In this document: positions 1 through 9,399 of the stretch, in pieces
Layout of the letters: each line of letters opens with the position of its first letter
Numbering within the stretch: the first letter of the stretch is position 1
NCBI GenBank assembly: GCA_003248075.1
Contig: QJYK01000088.1
Coordinates: 1-64,000, forward strand
From: Gemmatimonadota bacterium
GTDB lineage: Bacteria; Gemmatimonadota; Gemmatimonadetes; Longimicrobiales; Gaopeijiaceae
DNA length: 64,000 nucleotides
Direction of reading: 5' to 3'
Made by a program: the position numbers and the translations under genes
Notes under the pieces: generated by a model
Seen by the model: only the letters and a program-made list of their open reading frames with translations
What the model was told of the DNA's origin: nothing
The model's database searches: none

Positions 1-1731
1 GTACGCGACGAAGAACACGTTCGCGCGCACGTCGCCGCCCTCACCCCGTAGCGGAAGCGTCCCGGCGCGGGCCATGTACGGAAATGGGCGCCCGTCCAAC
101 GTGATGACGTGGCGTGTGGTGACGACGTCGCCGTCGACGCTGCGCTCAGGCGTGGACGCGGCGGGCAGGGTGACTCTTCCCGGGGACGCCTCACGCCAAG
201 CGACGGCCGCCGCGCGCACGAACGCCCCGACATCACGTCGCATCGCGAGGCGCACGGCATGCTCCTGGTACATCGCGTGACCGCCCTCGTAGCAGCGGAG
301 GCTGAAGGCGTCGCGCATCGTGGGCGGGAGCACCGCGACCAGGTGGGCGTTGAGCGCGCACGAGTTGAGCGAGTCGAAGTGGCCGGTCGCGACGTAGACG
401 CGGATCGCGGGGTCGAGGTCCAGCGCCTCGCGCAGCCACGCCGGCCTGGGACCCGGGGGGCCGTCCCCGACCGTGAGGCGCGGCGGGCCCATCTCCTCCG
501 GCGTGAAGTGGTCGTACCGCCAGCGCATGCCGGGGCTCACCGGCTCCGGCTCCCCGAGCGCGCGCGGTGCGTCCTCGAGCCCCAAGTACGCCGCGTCGGT
601 GTGGTAACCCAGCGAGTCGCGCAGATACGCGCCGACCAGCGCGGCACGGGCCCCCTCGGGAGGCTCGGGCCCGCCGACCGGCACGCGGGTATCGAAGCGG
701 GCCAGCTCGACACCCCGGTCGCGCAGAAGCCCCTCCTGAAAGTCCTGGCGATTCACGACCAGCGCGTCCGGGTCGAGCGCGTCCACCCGGAGCCCGGTGT
801 AGCGTGCCAGCCCCTCGATGATCGCCCGGCGCTCGGCAGCGTCCAGGGAGTCCCGGCGCGCCAGCGCGGGCGCGTACACGTCGGTCGCCCAACGCTCCGC
901 CTCGGCCAGCGTCGCAGCCAGGTCGCGCAGCAGGTCGGGCGCGAGCCTCCGGTGCCAGAACGCCGCCGCGGTGCGCGCGGGGAGGAGCTTGGCCACGCGC
1001 ATCTCCTCCTGCTCCACGCTCCCCACGGGAACGCCCCCGGAGACGAGCAGCACGCCGGCGACCCGGATGCCGCGCTCCTCCAAGGCCTTGGTCGCGCCCG
1101 CCGCGCGCCAGGTCCCGTAGCTCTCCCCTCCCAGGAAGAGAGGCGCGTCCCACCTGTCGAAGCGTTGGACGAAGAGGCGAACCGCCTCCGCGATGTACGC
1201 CGCGTCGGCACGCGCAGAGTAGAAGCGGTCGGCGCGCTCCTCGCCCCGTGGGCGGCTGAAGCCGGTCCCGACCGGGTCGAGGAAGACGAGGTCGGTGAAG
1301 CCGAGCCAGGTGCCGTCGTTGTCCGCGAGCGCACAGTCGCACCCCGGTGGGTCCAGGGGTGTGTCGGGCGTGCCGATGCGCCTGGGTCCGAACCCGAGCA
1401 GGTGGACCAGGACCGAGTTGGCCCCCGGGCCGCCGTTCCAGAGGAAGGTCAGAGGACGGGGGGGCTCCCCGGGCTCGGGGGCGACGGCGTAGTGGACGAA
1501 AAAGACGTCCCCCAACGCCTCGCCGGTCTCGTTGAGGCGGATGGGCAGGCGACCCGCGTCGGCCGTGTAGGCGAGCGCGCGCCCCGCGACGGAGATCTGG
1601 TGCCGCGTGGTGACGAGCTCCGGGCCCACCTGGGCGCCCGTGCCTGCCGCGCCGACCAGGAGGAGCGTCGCCGTCGCGACACCCGCGCGTCGCACGGTGC
1701 CGACGAGCGTGCACGTTCGCGTTCGGTTCAC
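1..1731 (-). CDS. Serine carboxypeptidase (peptidase S10), partial, followed in frame by the start of a second S10 module
   Basis: The frame is open from a GTG at 1731 to the window edge (577 residues visible, 3' end missing). The GTG has an AGGAGG site just upstream and is followed by a signal peptide (about residues 1-33). The first module carries the S10 features: an oxyanion region with NGGPGAN, the nucleophile in GGESYG (S204), an Asp in GHFDS (D453) and a His in EGGHAMY (H485). S10 enzymes remove C-terminal residues from peptides, and this one should act outside the cytoplasm. At residue 538 the sequence TTRHVITLDGRPFPY begins. It matches the N-terminal beta segment of the same protein (TTRHQISVAGRALAY from residue 41), including a final FFVAY that matches FFVHY at 77-81. 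A second S10 copy therefore seems to begin in frame and run out of the window. Family assignment is firm; the extent of the second copy is unknown. Confidence 0.85.
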   Translation of the reverse strand, partial: MNRTRTCTLVGTVRRAGVATATLLLVGAAGTGAQVGPELVTTRHQISVAGRALAYTADAGRLPIRLNETGEALGDVFFVHYAVAPEPGEPPRPLTFLWNGGPGANSVLVHLLGFGPRRIGTPDTPLDPPGCDCALADNDGTWLGFTDLVFLDPVGTGFSRPRGEERADRFYSARADAAYIAEAVRLFVQRFDRWDAPLFLGGESYGTWRAAGATKALEERGIRVAGVLLVSGGVPVGSVEQEEMRVAKLLPARTAAAFWHRRLAPDLLRDLAATLAEAERWATDVYAPALARRDSLDAAERRAIIEGLARYTGLRVDALDPDALVVNRQDFQEGLLRDRGVELARFDTRVPVGGPEPPEGARAALVGAYLRDSLGYHTDAAYLGLEDAPRALGEPEPVSPGMRWRYDHFTPEEMGPPRLTVGDGPPGPRPAWLREALDLDPAIRVYVATGHFDSLNSCALNAHLVAVLPPTMRDAFSLRCYEGGHAMYQEHAVRLAMRRDVGAFVRAAAVAWREASPGRVTLPAASTPERSVDGDVVTTRHVITLDGRPFPYMARAGTLPLRGEGGDVRANVFFVAY

Positions 1732-1846
1732 CTGCGGCCTCCTGGGGAGCCCGGCTCGTCTGGGCCCTGGGGCAAAACGGTAGCAGTCGAATCCGCGATG
1801 CGGCAAACGTCGCCCGAGGTGGAGCCGCGCCGCGGAGGAAAGACGG

Positions 1847-2416
1847 ATGGCGACTTGGGGCCTGACGGCGCACATTGCATCGCCCTTTTCGGCGCTCGAG
1901 ACCGCGAGCACCCCGGAGGGCCTCCGTGTACGCGAATGCCCGACGTGTGGCGGACGATGGGTCCGTTCGGACGACTACTGGCGGTGGAGGGCCCATGCCA
2001 CCGAGCCGTGGCCCACGGCCACGGACGATGCGGGCTTCTCGACCCACGAGCCCGAACCGACCGCGTTCCGGTTCTGCCCCGAGGACAACTATCTCCTGAC
2101 CCGGTATCAGGTGGGGCCACCCCACTCGTTCTCGATCGACCAGTGCCGGTCGTGCTCCGGCATCTGGCTCGACGCCGGCGAGTGGGAGGCGCTGATGCGG
2201 GGCGGCCTCGCGATCAAGCTGCGCAGCATCCTGTCGCAGGCTTGGCAGGACGAGATACGGGCGGCTCCCTCCGCCGAGTCGGACGAGGAGCGCTGGCGGG
2301 GTCAGCTGGCCTTGGCGGACCTGGAGCGGATCACGGAGATCAAGGCTTGGCTCGACAGGCACCCGAAGCGCAACCACCTGTATGCGTATCTGCGCTCGAA
2401 GGACACCGGGCACTGA
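1847..2416 (+). CDS. Zinc-ribbon (TFIIB-type zf) protein, 189 aa
   Basis: This is a small, probably cytoplasmic protein of unknown role. It has a first Cys pair in CPTCGG (residues about 31-36), a lone FCPED segment, and then the pattern C-R-S-C-S-G-I-W-L-D-x-G-E (about 99-111). That last pattern is the hallmark of the zf-TFIIB family, in which the Cys residues bind zinc and the GxWLDxGE tail is conserved. The C-terminal half is charged and helical with no recognisable domain. The ATG has a GGAGGA site about 8 bases upstream. It is divergent from the S10 gene and convergent with the redoxin gene downstream. Zinc binding is a family inference; there is no evidence here that it acts in transcription. 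Confidence 0.75.
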   Translation: MATWGLTAHIASPFSALETASTPEGLRVRECPTCGGRWVRSDDYWRWRAHATEPWPTATDDAGFSTHEPEPTAFRFCPEDNYLLTRYQVGPPHSFSIDQCRSCSGIWLDAGEWEALMRGGLAIKLRSILSQAWQDEIRAAPSAESDEERWRGQLALADLERITEIKAWLDRHPKRNHLYAYLRSKDTGH

Positions 2417-2500
2417 AGGACCGAATCCCCCGGCGCGTCTGGCTCGGGATCGGCGTGTGGCGGGCTCCACGCCCAGAGGACCGGACCGGAACGTCCGAGG

Positions 2501-3769
2501 TCAGCGCCCCGCTTCGCCCAGGAGCTGCTCGGTGAACTCGATCAACTCCCGTTCCAGTGCCTCGTTCATGCCGCCCAGTGCCGGACCGTAGAAGCCCGCG
2601 TGCACGCGGCGCACCTTGCCCGTCGCGTCCAGGAAGATGGTGGTGGGGAACGCGATCGGGCCGTCGAGCTGGGGCTGGGTGGCGTTGGGCGACTCGTCGT
2701 CGTTGACGCCGGCGAGCAGAAGGGGGTAGTCGATCCCGAACTTGTCGGCGAACCGTCGCACCAGCGCGCCGTCGATGGCCGGGTCCCCCGTGACCTCGTA
2801 CGCGAGGCCGACCACCTCCAGCCCGCGACCGCGGAACCGGCGGTAGAGGTCCACCATGATCGGCGCCGAGTCGTGGCAGGTGGGACACCAGGTCCCGAAG
2901 ATCTCGACGATGACCACCTTGCCCCGGAAACGCTCATCTGAGTTGGTCACCAGGTTCCCGTCGAGATCGGGGAAGGCCCACTCGAACGCCGAGGTCGTGT
3001 CCGCCTCGACGAGCCGGTCGGGCGGGGTCAGGTGCGGCGCCCCGGTGGAGCGGACGGCCACGAAGGGCCGCTGTGAGGTGAGCCCGGCGTGGAAGATCCC
3101 CTTGAGCGTGTCCCCCTCCAACGCGCCCGTCAGCATGTACACGAACGAGCCGTCGAAGTGGGACATGACGAAGCCACCGTTCTCCATTCCCCCCCAGAAG
3201 AGCCCGGAGTCCCCCGTGTTCGAGATGATCGTACCCTCGAGGCCTCGCTCGGTACGGCGCAACTCCAGGACGCGTGGGCTCGGCGAACCCTCCGGGTTGA
3301 AGAAGGCGTCCCATCGGCCGAGGATCGACTCCGGTGGCGGGGCCGCCGGCCACGAGCCCCGGGACGCCCGGAAGGGAATGGTGCGTGGGCCCCGATTGCC
3401 CACATTCCGGTACGACCCAACCAGGGAGTCGCGGGTGACCCGAGCCCGGATCGCTGCGGCGTAATCGCCGATCTCCAGGAGCACCGAGTCGCCCGGCAGC
3501 GCCTCGACCCGGGAGTAGGGCTGACAGGCCTCTCCGTTGCACAGGATGCCCGAGAGCCCGCCCTCCTCACGCAGCTCCATGCTGAAGCGCAGCGGGCCGC
3601 CGGCCAGGTCGAGCTGGGCGCGCCAGCTCCCCGCGAGGCTCGGCGCGGCGGGCGCCTGGGCCAGCGCCGTGTCTGACCTGGACAGGACGGTCCCGAGCGC
3701 CACCGCGAGCGGGAGCGCGCTGCGGAGCGTGGCGAGGCGACGGGCGCCGCGTGGGCGTTCAGTTTTCAT
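2501..3769 (-). CDS. Secreted TlpA-like thioredoxin-fold protein with N-terminal beta-rich repeats
   Basis: The 422-residue protein starts at an ATG that overlaps the last 11 bases of the DUF1684 gene upstream, so the two are likely translated together. A signal peptide (about 1-38, ending near ALAQ) is followed by two related beta-rich units. One begins SLAGSWRAQL and the other SILGRWDAFF; both run through G-x-I/T and E-x-R patterns like a lipocalin-type fold. The C-terminal 150 residues are a TlpA/ResA-like redoxin with the active site WCPTC in an EIFGTWCPTC context and a later cis-proline region (AFPTTIF). Such proteins exchange thiols and disulfides in the periplasm, often for cytochrome or copper-site maturation. 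The two N-terminal units are unusual for a TlpA protein and may bind a substrate or partner. Confidence 0.8.
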   Translation of the reverse strand: MKTERPRGARRLATLRSALPLAVALGTVLSRSDTALAQAPAAPSLAGSWRAQLDLAGGPLRFSMELREEGGLSGILCNGEACQPYSRVEALPGDSVLLEIGDYAAAIRARVTRDSLVGSYRNVGNRGPRTIPFRASRGSWPAAPPPESILGRWDAFFNPEGSPSPRVLELRRTERGLEGTIISNTGDSGLFWGGMENGGFVMSHFDGSFVYMLTGALEGDTLKGIFHAGLTSQRPFVAVRSTGAPHLTPPDRLVEADTTSAFEWAFPDLDGNLVTNSDERFRGKVVIVEIFGTWCPTCHDSAPIMVDLYRRFRGRGLEVVGLAYEVTGDPAIDGALVRRFADKFGIDYPLLLAGVNDDESPNATQPQLDGPIAFPTTIFLDATGKVRRVHAGFYGPALGGMNEALERELIEFTEQLLGEAGR

Positions 3770-4586
3770 GGGCCTCGTAGAGCTCGCCGCCCTCGAGCCG
3801 CGCGGAAAGCGTGTTGCCCGGCCAGGGTAACGGGCAGGGGAAGAGCGGATTGTAGGCACAGAACGGGTTGCGGGCCCGATTCACGTCCAGACGATAACGG
3901 GCGCCGCCGAGGGGCCGAAGCACGACGAAGCGCCCGGGCGGATACGTCTCGTGGCCGCTGGTCCCGTCGCGGAGGAAGACCGTCACCTCGGCCTCCTCGG
4001 ACCCCGGCACCGGAATCCGGTAGGCGGTCAGCGAGACTTCCGCGTCGGACACGCGGCCCACGAAGGTCCCGGCGAGCGTCCCGGTCACCTCCACCCCGTC
4101 GAGTCCCAGCATCGGTCTCTGGGCTGGCGCTTCCGGTCGGCGGAGCTCTCCGTCGATGACGAGGTCGGCGTCGTACGGGAACCAGCCGGGATGGTCCACG
4201 GGCGTCGTCATCGGCGCGAAGACGGTGACGACGTCGGCGCGGCTCGAGGAGCTGACCCGTATCCGCCATGCCCCGAGGGGAATGTCACGGTTCCTGGGCA
4301 CCGCACGTCGGCCCTCGTCCGTCCGCAGCTCGAGACCCCGACGCGTACGGGACAGCGTCGCACCCGGCGCACCGGAGAGGGCCGCCTGGGCACCGGGTCC
4401 GAACACGAGATCTCCAGCCAGCGGCTGGTGGAAGACGGCCGCATAGGGGGACGACGCCGACGTCCTCAGCCACTGGGCGAAGTCGGCGCGCTCCGCGTCG
4501 AGCGGCGTCGAGGCCTGGGCGCGGAGCGCAAGCGGCGCGATCAGGGTCGCGCACAGGGCGGGCAGGTGCCGGGTTCGGAACGTCAC
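3759..4586 (-). CDS. DUF1684 family secreted protein, 275 aa
   Basis: The C-terminal signature RNPFCAYNPLFPCPLP is diagnostic for DUF1684, a family of unknown biochemistry. The frame stays open to 4949, but the residues before GTG 4586 are a low-complexity Arg/Ser stretch that overlaps the divergent penicillin-binding protein gene. I therefore start at the GTG followed by a signal peptide (TFRTRHLPALCATLIAPLALRAQ). No strong Shine-Dalgarno site precedes it, so the start is uncertain by a few codons. Its 3' end overlaps the redoxin gene by 11 bases. The shared operon suggests that the two secreted products work on a common target, but nothing in the sequence identifies it. Confidence 0.75.
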   Translation of the reverse strand: MTFRTRHLPALCATLIAPLALRAQASTPLDAERADFAQWLRTSASSPYAAVFHQPLAGDLVFGPGAQAALSGAPGATLSRTRRGLELRTDEGRRAVPRNRDIPLGAWRIRVSSSSRADVVTVFAPMTTPVDHPGWFPYDADLVIDGELRRPEAPAQRPMLGLDGVEVTGTLAGTFVGRVSDAEVSLTAYRIPVPGSEEAEVTVFLRDGTSGHETYPPGRFVVLRPLGGARYRLDVNRARNPFCAYNPLFPCPLPWPGNTLSARLEGGELYEAHEN

Positions 4587-4749
4587 CCGATACAAGTACG
4601 GCCTGACGCCACGTGACGCGAGGGCACGTGCCACCGAACCCCGCCTGTCACGCAGGACCGGAAGCCCGCTCCGGACGGGCACGGGCACCGCTCTTGCGTA
4701 CTCGTCGAAGGTCGACTTCACCCCACGACCGCGGAGCGAACCGCCGGCG

Positions 4750-6906
4750 ATGGACCTCGACGACGAGCGTGCCCTCCCCCTGAAGCGCGCGCTGCGGGCG
4801 CTGATCCGTATGCGCGCGGAGGCGGGAGCCCGACTCCGGCGTACCACGCCCCGGGAACGCCTGGCGCTGGGCGCCGGCACCGTCCTCGCGCTCGCTGTCG
4901 CAACGTCCGTTGTGCGCCCCCTCGTGACGTTCGATCCGTGCCGGCTCACCGACCCGTGTGTTACGGTGGACGCACTGCTCCGCGGAGCCCCCCTTCCCGA
5001 GGCGATCCACCTCTACGATCGCAACGACGCAGCGATCGCCGAGGTCGCGGGCCCGCGCCGAAGGACCGGCTTGGGGGAGGTCCCAACACGCGTCGCCGAG
5101 GCCTTCGTCGCGGTCGAGGACCGCCGCTTCCGGGAGCATGCCGGGGTCGATCTTCGGGGCGTCGCACGCGCCGCGGTGCGCAACCTGCGCGGCGCCGATC
5201 TACACGAGGGCGCCAGCACCATCCCCATGCAGCTCGCCCGCTCCGTGTGGGCCGAGGCCCTCGCCCACGTCGGCCCCTGGCGTCGCAAGCTATTCGAGGT
5301 GCGCACGGCCAAACGGCTCGTGGGTGCCCTGGGCCACGACCGCGTCCTGGAGATGTACCTGGACGCGATCTACCTCGGTGACGGGGTGTACGGCGTGCAG
5401 CAGGCCTCTCGCCACTACTTCGGTGTCCCTCCGGCGGAGCTCGACCTGGCCCAGACGGCCCTGCTCGTCGGGATGACGCGTAGTCCTGAGCGGCTGGATC
5501 CTGTCGACCACCCCGACGCGGCCCGGGCACGCCGAGCCGTCGTTCTCGATCTCCTCACGGGTGCGGGGCTCGCCGAGCCCGAGGAGGCGGACCTCGCGAA
5601 GGCAGCCGCCCTTCCCGGCCGCCTCCCGGACCGGGATCTCGGTCGAGGCTACGCGAGCGCCGCCGTCACCCGCGAGCTGCGCCGCGTGGCGCCCGAGCTC
5701 GCCGGACAGCCGGGGCTGCACGTCTATACCACGCTCGATACACTGGCGCAGCGAGCGGCAGCCGAGGCGTTGGCGGCCCAACTGGCCCGGGTCGACGTTC
5801 CCGATTCCGCCGCCAGCGATCTACTCCAGGGCGCGGTGGTCGCGCTCGACGCCTCCACAGGCGCCGTACGCGCGTGGGTCGGTGGCCGGAGTTTCGACAC
5901 GTCCGAGTTCGACCGCGTCGAGCAGGCGCGACGCCAAGTGGGCTCCCTCGTGAAGCCGTTCATCGTGGCCGCGGCGCTCGAGGGAGGACGGAGCATCCTG
6001 GATCTCGTATCGTCCGACACGCTGTCGCTGCCCGTGCCCGAGGGAGCCTGGTCGCCGGCGGATCACGTCGGCCAGCTCATGCTCCCCGTGCGCGAGGCGC
6101 TCGTGCACTCCTCGAACCGGGCAGCGGTGCGGCTCGGTCGGGCGGTCGGCGTGACCTCGGTCCGCCGGTTGGGACGCCGCGCCGGCATCGTCGCCCCCAT
6201 GCCCGACCTTCCCTCCACGCTGATCGGCTCGTTCGAGTCGACGCTGCTCGAGATGACCGCCGGCTTCGCCGTGTTCGGCAACGGCGGCATGCGGGTGCGT
6301 CCGCACCTCATCCGCCGAATCGAGAGCCCCAACGGGTCGACATTGTGGCGTGCTCCGACCGTCGCGGCCGATAGAGCCCTCGATTCCCTGACCGCCTTCA
6401 CCGTGCTCGACGCGTTGCGTGACGTGGTGGACAGGGGAACCGCGTGGCCGGTACGCCAGTCGGGATATGGGGGGGCCGCAGCCGGGAAGACCGGCACCAC
6501 GGACGGGGCCCGGGACGCCTGGTTCGTGGGACTCACCCCCGGCCTGATCGCGGGGGTGTGGATCGGGTACGACCAGCCCCGACCGATCGCCCCGGCTGCG
6601 AGCGGAGGCGCGCTCGCCGCGCCGGTCTGGTCTTCCCTGATGCGGGCGGTCGCCGCGGCGTCCGTGGTGAGTGCGGCCGAATGGAGTGTCCCGGACGGCA
6701 TGGAGCGCGTCAGGTACGATCCGTCTTCCGGTGAGATCCTCGGCGAGGATTGCAGCTCGACCGTCTCGGGCCGGAGCGTGGACGCCTGGGTCCCGGCGGG
6801 CTCGGTGCATCCCGGGTCTTGTCACGGTCCGGTCATGCGCTGGCTCGATGGGATCTGGAGCCTCTTCCGCGGCGTGCCGAAGCCCGCGATCGACACGATC
6901 CGCTGA
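4750..6906 (+). CDS. Class A penicillin-binding protein (bifunctional transglycosylase/transpeptidase)
   Basis: This 718-residue protein should polymerise and cross-link peptidoglycan at the outer face of the inner membrane. A charged cytoplasmic stretch (1-45) precedes one membrane segment (about 46-62, LALGAGTVLALAVATSV). The GT51 transglycosylase domain (about 80-260) has the catalytic Glu in VAVEDRRF (E123) and the STIPMQLAR block. The transpeptidase domain has all three active-site motifs: S-L-V-K (S399/K402), S-S-N (454-456) and K-T-G-T-T (580-584). It resembles PBP1A/PBP1C, but I cannot choose between them. The start lies inside the long frame antisense to the DUF1684 gene, which supports trimming that gene. 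A later ATG is possible, but the charged N-terminus fits this one. Confidence 0.92.
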   Translation: MDLDDERALPLKRALRALIRMRAEAGARLRRTTPRERLALGAGTVLALAVATSVVRPLVTFDPCRLTDPCVTVDALLRGAPLPEAIHLYDRNDAAIAEVAGPRRRTGLGEVPTRVAEAFVAVEDRRFREHAGVDLRGVARAAVRNLRGADLHEGASTIPMQLARSVWAEALAHVGPWRRKLFEVRTAKRLVGALGHDRVLEMYLDAIYLGDGVYGVQQASRHYFGVPPAELDLAQTALLVGMTRSPERLDPVDHPDAARARRAVVLDLLTGAGLAEPEEADLAKAAALPGRLPDRDLGRGYASAAVTRELRRVAPELAGQPGLHVYTTLDTLAQRAAAEALAAQLARVDVPDSAASDLLQGAVVALDASTGAVRAWVGGRSFDTSEFDRVEQARRQVGSLVKPFIVAAALEGGRSILDLVSSDTLSLPVPEGAWSPADHVGQLMLPVREALVHSSNRAAVRLGRAVGVTSVRRLGRRAGIVAPMPDLPSTLIGSFESTLLEMTAGFAVFGNGGMRVRPHLIRRIESPNGSTLWRAPTVAADRALDSLTAFTVLDALRDVVDRGTAWPVRQSGYGGAAAGKTGTTDGARDAWFVGLTPGLIAGVWIGYDQPRPIAPAASGGALAAPVWSSLMRAVAAASVVSAAEWSVPDGMERVRYDPSSGEILGEDCSSTVSGRSVDAWVPAGSVHPGSCHGPVMRWLDGIWSLFRGVPKPAIDTIR

Positions 6907-7007
6907 GGGCTGTCGCACCTGTACCGGCGGCCCGATTGCTCGGTGCGCAAGGCCATCACCCAACGCGGCCGCTTGATGCCCGTCGCCGGGGAACGCATGG
7001 TGTCCCG

Positions 7008-9320
7008 ATGAGCCGAGAACCCAGGCGCGGTCTGGCCGCCATCATGTTCGCCGACATCGTGGGCTATACGGCGCTCATGGGGGAGGACGAGGCGGCGGCG
7101 CGGGCCGCGAGGGATCGACAGCGTGAGGTGCTGGGACGCCTCGTCCGGCAGTTCCGGGGGGAAGTCCGACAGTACTATGGCGACGGAACCCTCAGCACCT
7201 TCTCCAGCGCGGTGGAGGCGGCGCGGTGCGCCGTCGCAGTGCAGCGCGAGCTGGCAGGGTCGCCCCGGGTTCCCCTCCGGATCGGGATCCACCTGGGCGA
7301 CATCGCCGAGGAAGGCGACGGTGTCTACGGTGACGGGGTCAACATCGCGGCGCGAGTGGAGGCCTTCGCCCCGACCGGCGGCGTCGTGGTCTCGAGCCGC
7401 GTCTTCGACGAGATCCGCAACCACCGGGACCTGGACGCGGTATCGCTGGGTCCCGCCCGTCTCAAGGACGTCGCCCGGCCCGTCGAGCTGTTCGCGCTGG
7501 TGGGCGACGGGCTCCCTGTGCTGGACGGCCCGGGAGGCCATGGGCCGGCCCCGCGGAGCGCCGCACCCGTCGCCAAACCCCTGCTGGTAGCCGCCGGCGC
7601 GCTGGCGCTGGCCTTGCTCGGGGGATCCTGGCTCTACTCGATCCTCGACGGAGGGCGGGACGCCCCACCGGTCGGCGCGGGGGCCGCGGGGCGCACGTTG
7701 CCCTCCGTTGCCGTGATCCCGTTCCGCAACTTGAGCGCGGGCGAGGACGACGGCGGCTTCTTCGCGGACGGCCTTCACGACGACATACTCACGCAGCTCG
7801 CGAAGATCGGCTCGTTGGACGTCATCGCCCGTACGTCCGTGATGCGCTACGCGGGCACCGAGCTGCCCGTGCGCGTGATCGGGCGCGAGCTGGGCGTGGC
7901 CACGATCCTGGAGGGCGGCGTACAGCGCGCGGGGACTCGGATCCGGTTGAATGTCCAGCTCATCGACGGCGAGACCGACGCGCACATCTGGGCCGAGACC
8001 TACGACCGGGAGCTCACCACCGAGAACATCTTCGCCATCCAGTCGGAGCTGGCCGACTCCATCGCGCATAAACTACGTGCCGTGCTCTCAGGCGACGAGC
8101 GGCGCGCTTTGGCGAGCGTGCCGACCGCGAGCGTCGAAGCCTACGATCACTACCTGCGCGGGGCGGTGGTGTTACGGCGCGATGCGGGCAGCGCCCAGCT
8201 CGACGGCGCGCGGGCCTCACTGGACTCGGCGGTGGCGGTCGACCCGAACTTCGCGATGGCCTGGGCACGCCTCGCCTACGTGCACCTCGACTACTATTGG
8301 AACGCCTTCGACCGCTCCCCGGCGCGTCTGGCCATGGCGACGCGGGCGATCCAACGCGCCGAAGCACTGGATGCGGGCAATCCGGAGGTCCAGCTCCAGA
8401 GGGGCTACTACCACTACTGGGGCTTCCGCGACTACGACGCCGCGCTGGAAGCCTTCGACGCGGCGCAACGCGGCCTGCCCGGCGACGCCCGGGTCAACGA
8501 GGCCCGTGCGTACGTGCTTCGACGGATGGGCCGCTGGGCGGAGGCGATCGGCGAGCTGGAGCGCGCGGTGAGCCTGGACCCGCTGAACGCCGAGATGGTC
8601 CGGGCCCTCGGTCAGATGCACCTGCAGACGCGTGACTACGAGCGCGCGGAGGAGTACATCGCCCGCGCCAGCGCGATCCAGCCCGATCGGTGGACGCCCA
8701 AGTACGACTACGTCCTCCTGGGGATGTCGAGAGACGGCGACCTGTCGCGGGCCAAAGAGCTGATGGCGGAGCCCGACCCGAATGCCGTCCATCGATACGT
8801 CCGTTGGCTCATCGCCTACTCGGAGGGGGACGACCGGGTGGCGTTCCTGACCTCGGATTCGCTCTCCGCTCCGCTGGAGCAACAGGCGTCGGTCCATACG
8901 AAGGACCTGATGGATGCGCTCGTGCACCAGCGCCAGGGGCGCACGGAGCAGGCTCGGGCTTCCGCCGAGGTGGCACGGAGGGAGCTCGAGGCCATGGTCC
9001 GAAACGCCCCCGACGACCCACGTCCCCACGCGGCGTTGGGCACCGCGTTGGCTCTGCTCGGCCGACGCGAGGCTGCGCTCGCCGAGGGGCGCGAGGCGGT
9101 GCGCCTTCTCCCGGTCTCGGCGGACGCGGTCGACGGACCCGAGTACCTGCTCCACCTCGCCCGCATCCAGGTGCTGCTACGAGAGGACGACGACGCAGTA
9201 GTGACTCTGACCCGGCTCCTGTCGGTGCCGTCGGACAACTCGCTCGCGTCCGTGCTGTTGGACCCCGCCTTCGCGCCTCTGCGCGGACATCCCGACCTGG
9301 CCGGGCTCGGCGGACGCTAG
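7008..9320 (+). CDS. Adenylate cyclase-like protein with TolB-like domain and TPR repeats, 770 aa
   Basis: Residues 8-180 form a class III nucleotide cyclase domain: FADIVGYT with metal Asp D16, YYGDG with D59, and NIAAR with N112 and R116. A membrane segment (about 191-212) follows. Next comes a TolB-like region (about 230-360, beginning SVAVIPFRNLS), then TPR repeats to the end. The usual base-specifying Lys is Gln (Q55, three residues before GD). The usual Asp of the D-x-[WY]-G motif is Gly (G105 in GVYG). ATP selectivity is therefore not assured, although the metal and catalytic residues are kept. The cyclase domain is predicted to be cytoplasmic and the TPR part periplasmic. The ATG at 7008 is chosen because the cyclase domain begins right after it; the frame upstream is unlike protein. 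Confidence 0.85.
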   Translation: MSREPRRGLAAIMFADIVGYTALMGEDEAAARAARDRQREVLGRLVRQFRGEVRQYYGDGTLSTFSSAVEAARCAVAVQRELAGSPRVPLRIGIHLGDIAEEGDGVYGDGVNIAARVEAFAPTGGVVVSSRVFDEIRNHRDLDAVSLGPARLKDVARPVELFALVGDGLPVLDGPGGHGPAPRSAAPVAKPLLVAAGALALALLGGSWLYSILDGGRDAPPVGAGAAGRTLPSVAVIPFRNLSAGEDDGGFFADGLHDDILTQLAKIGSLDVIARTSVMRYAGTELPVRVIGRELGVATILEGGVQRAGTRIRLNVQLIDGETDAHIWAETYDRELTTENIFAIQSELADSIAHKLRAVLSGDERRALASVPTASVEAYDHYLRGAVVLRRDAGSAQLDGARASLDSAVAVDPNFAMAWARLAYVHLDYYWNAFDRSPARLAMATRAIQRAEALDAGNPEVQLQRGYYHYWGFRDYDAALEAFDAAQRGLPGDARVNEARAYVLRRMGRWAEAIGELERAVSLDPLNAEMVRALGQMHLQTRDYERAEEYIARASAIQPDRWTPKYDYVLLGMSRDGDLSRAKELMAEPDPNAVHRYVRWLIAYSEGDDRVAFLTSDSLSAPLEQQASVHTKDLMDALVHQRQGRTEQARASAEVARRELEAMVRNAPDDPRPHAALGTALALLGRREAALAEGREAVRLLPVSADAVDGPEYLLHLARIQVLLREDDDAVVTLTRLLSVPSDNSLASVLLDPAFAPLRGHPDLAGLGGR

Positions 9321-9399
9321 GCCGCGGCTCGCCTGCGACGCTTTCCGGCCCGAAGGCTATGGCCTACCATGGCGCCGGATCCCCCAATGGAGGTGACTC

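Noticed and set aside
109-2535. Long frames on both strands across the S10 and zinc-ribbon genes
   Set aside because: The S10 catalytic motifs lie in a different minus-strand frame that is open at the window edge, and the zinc-ribbon motifs lie in another plus-strand frame. The long frames contain neither.
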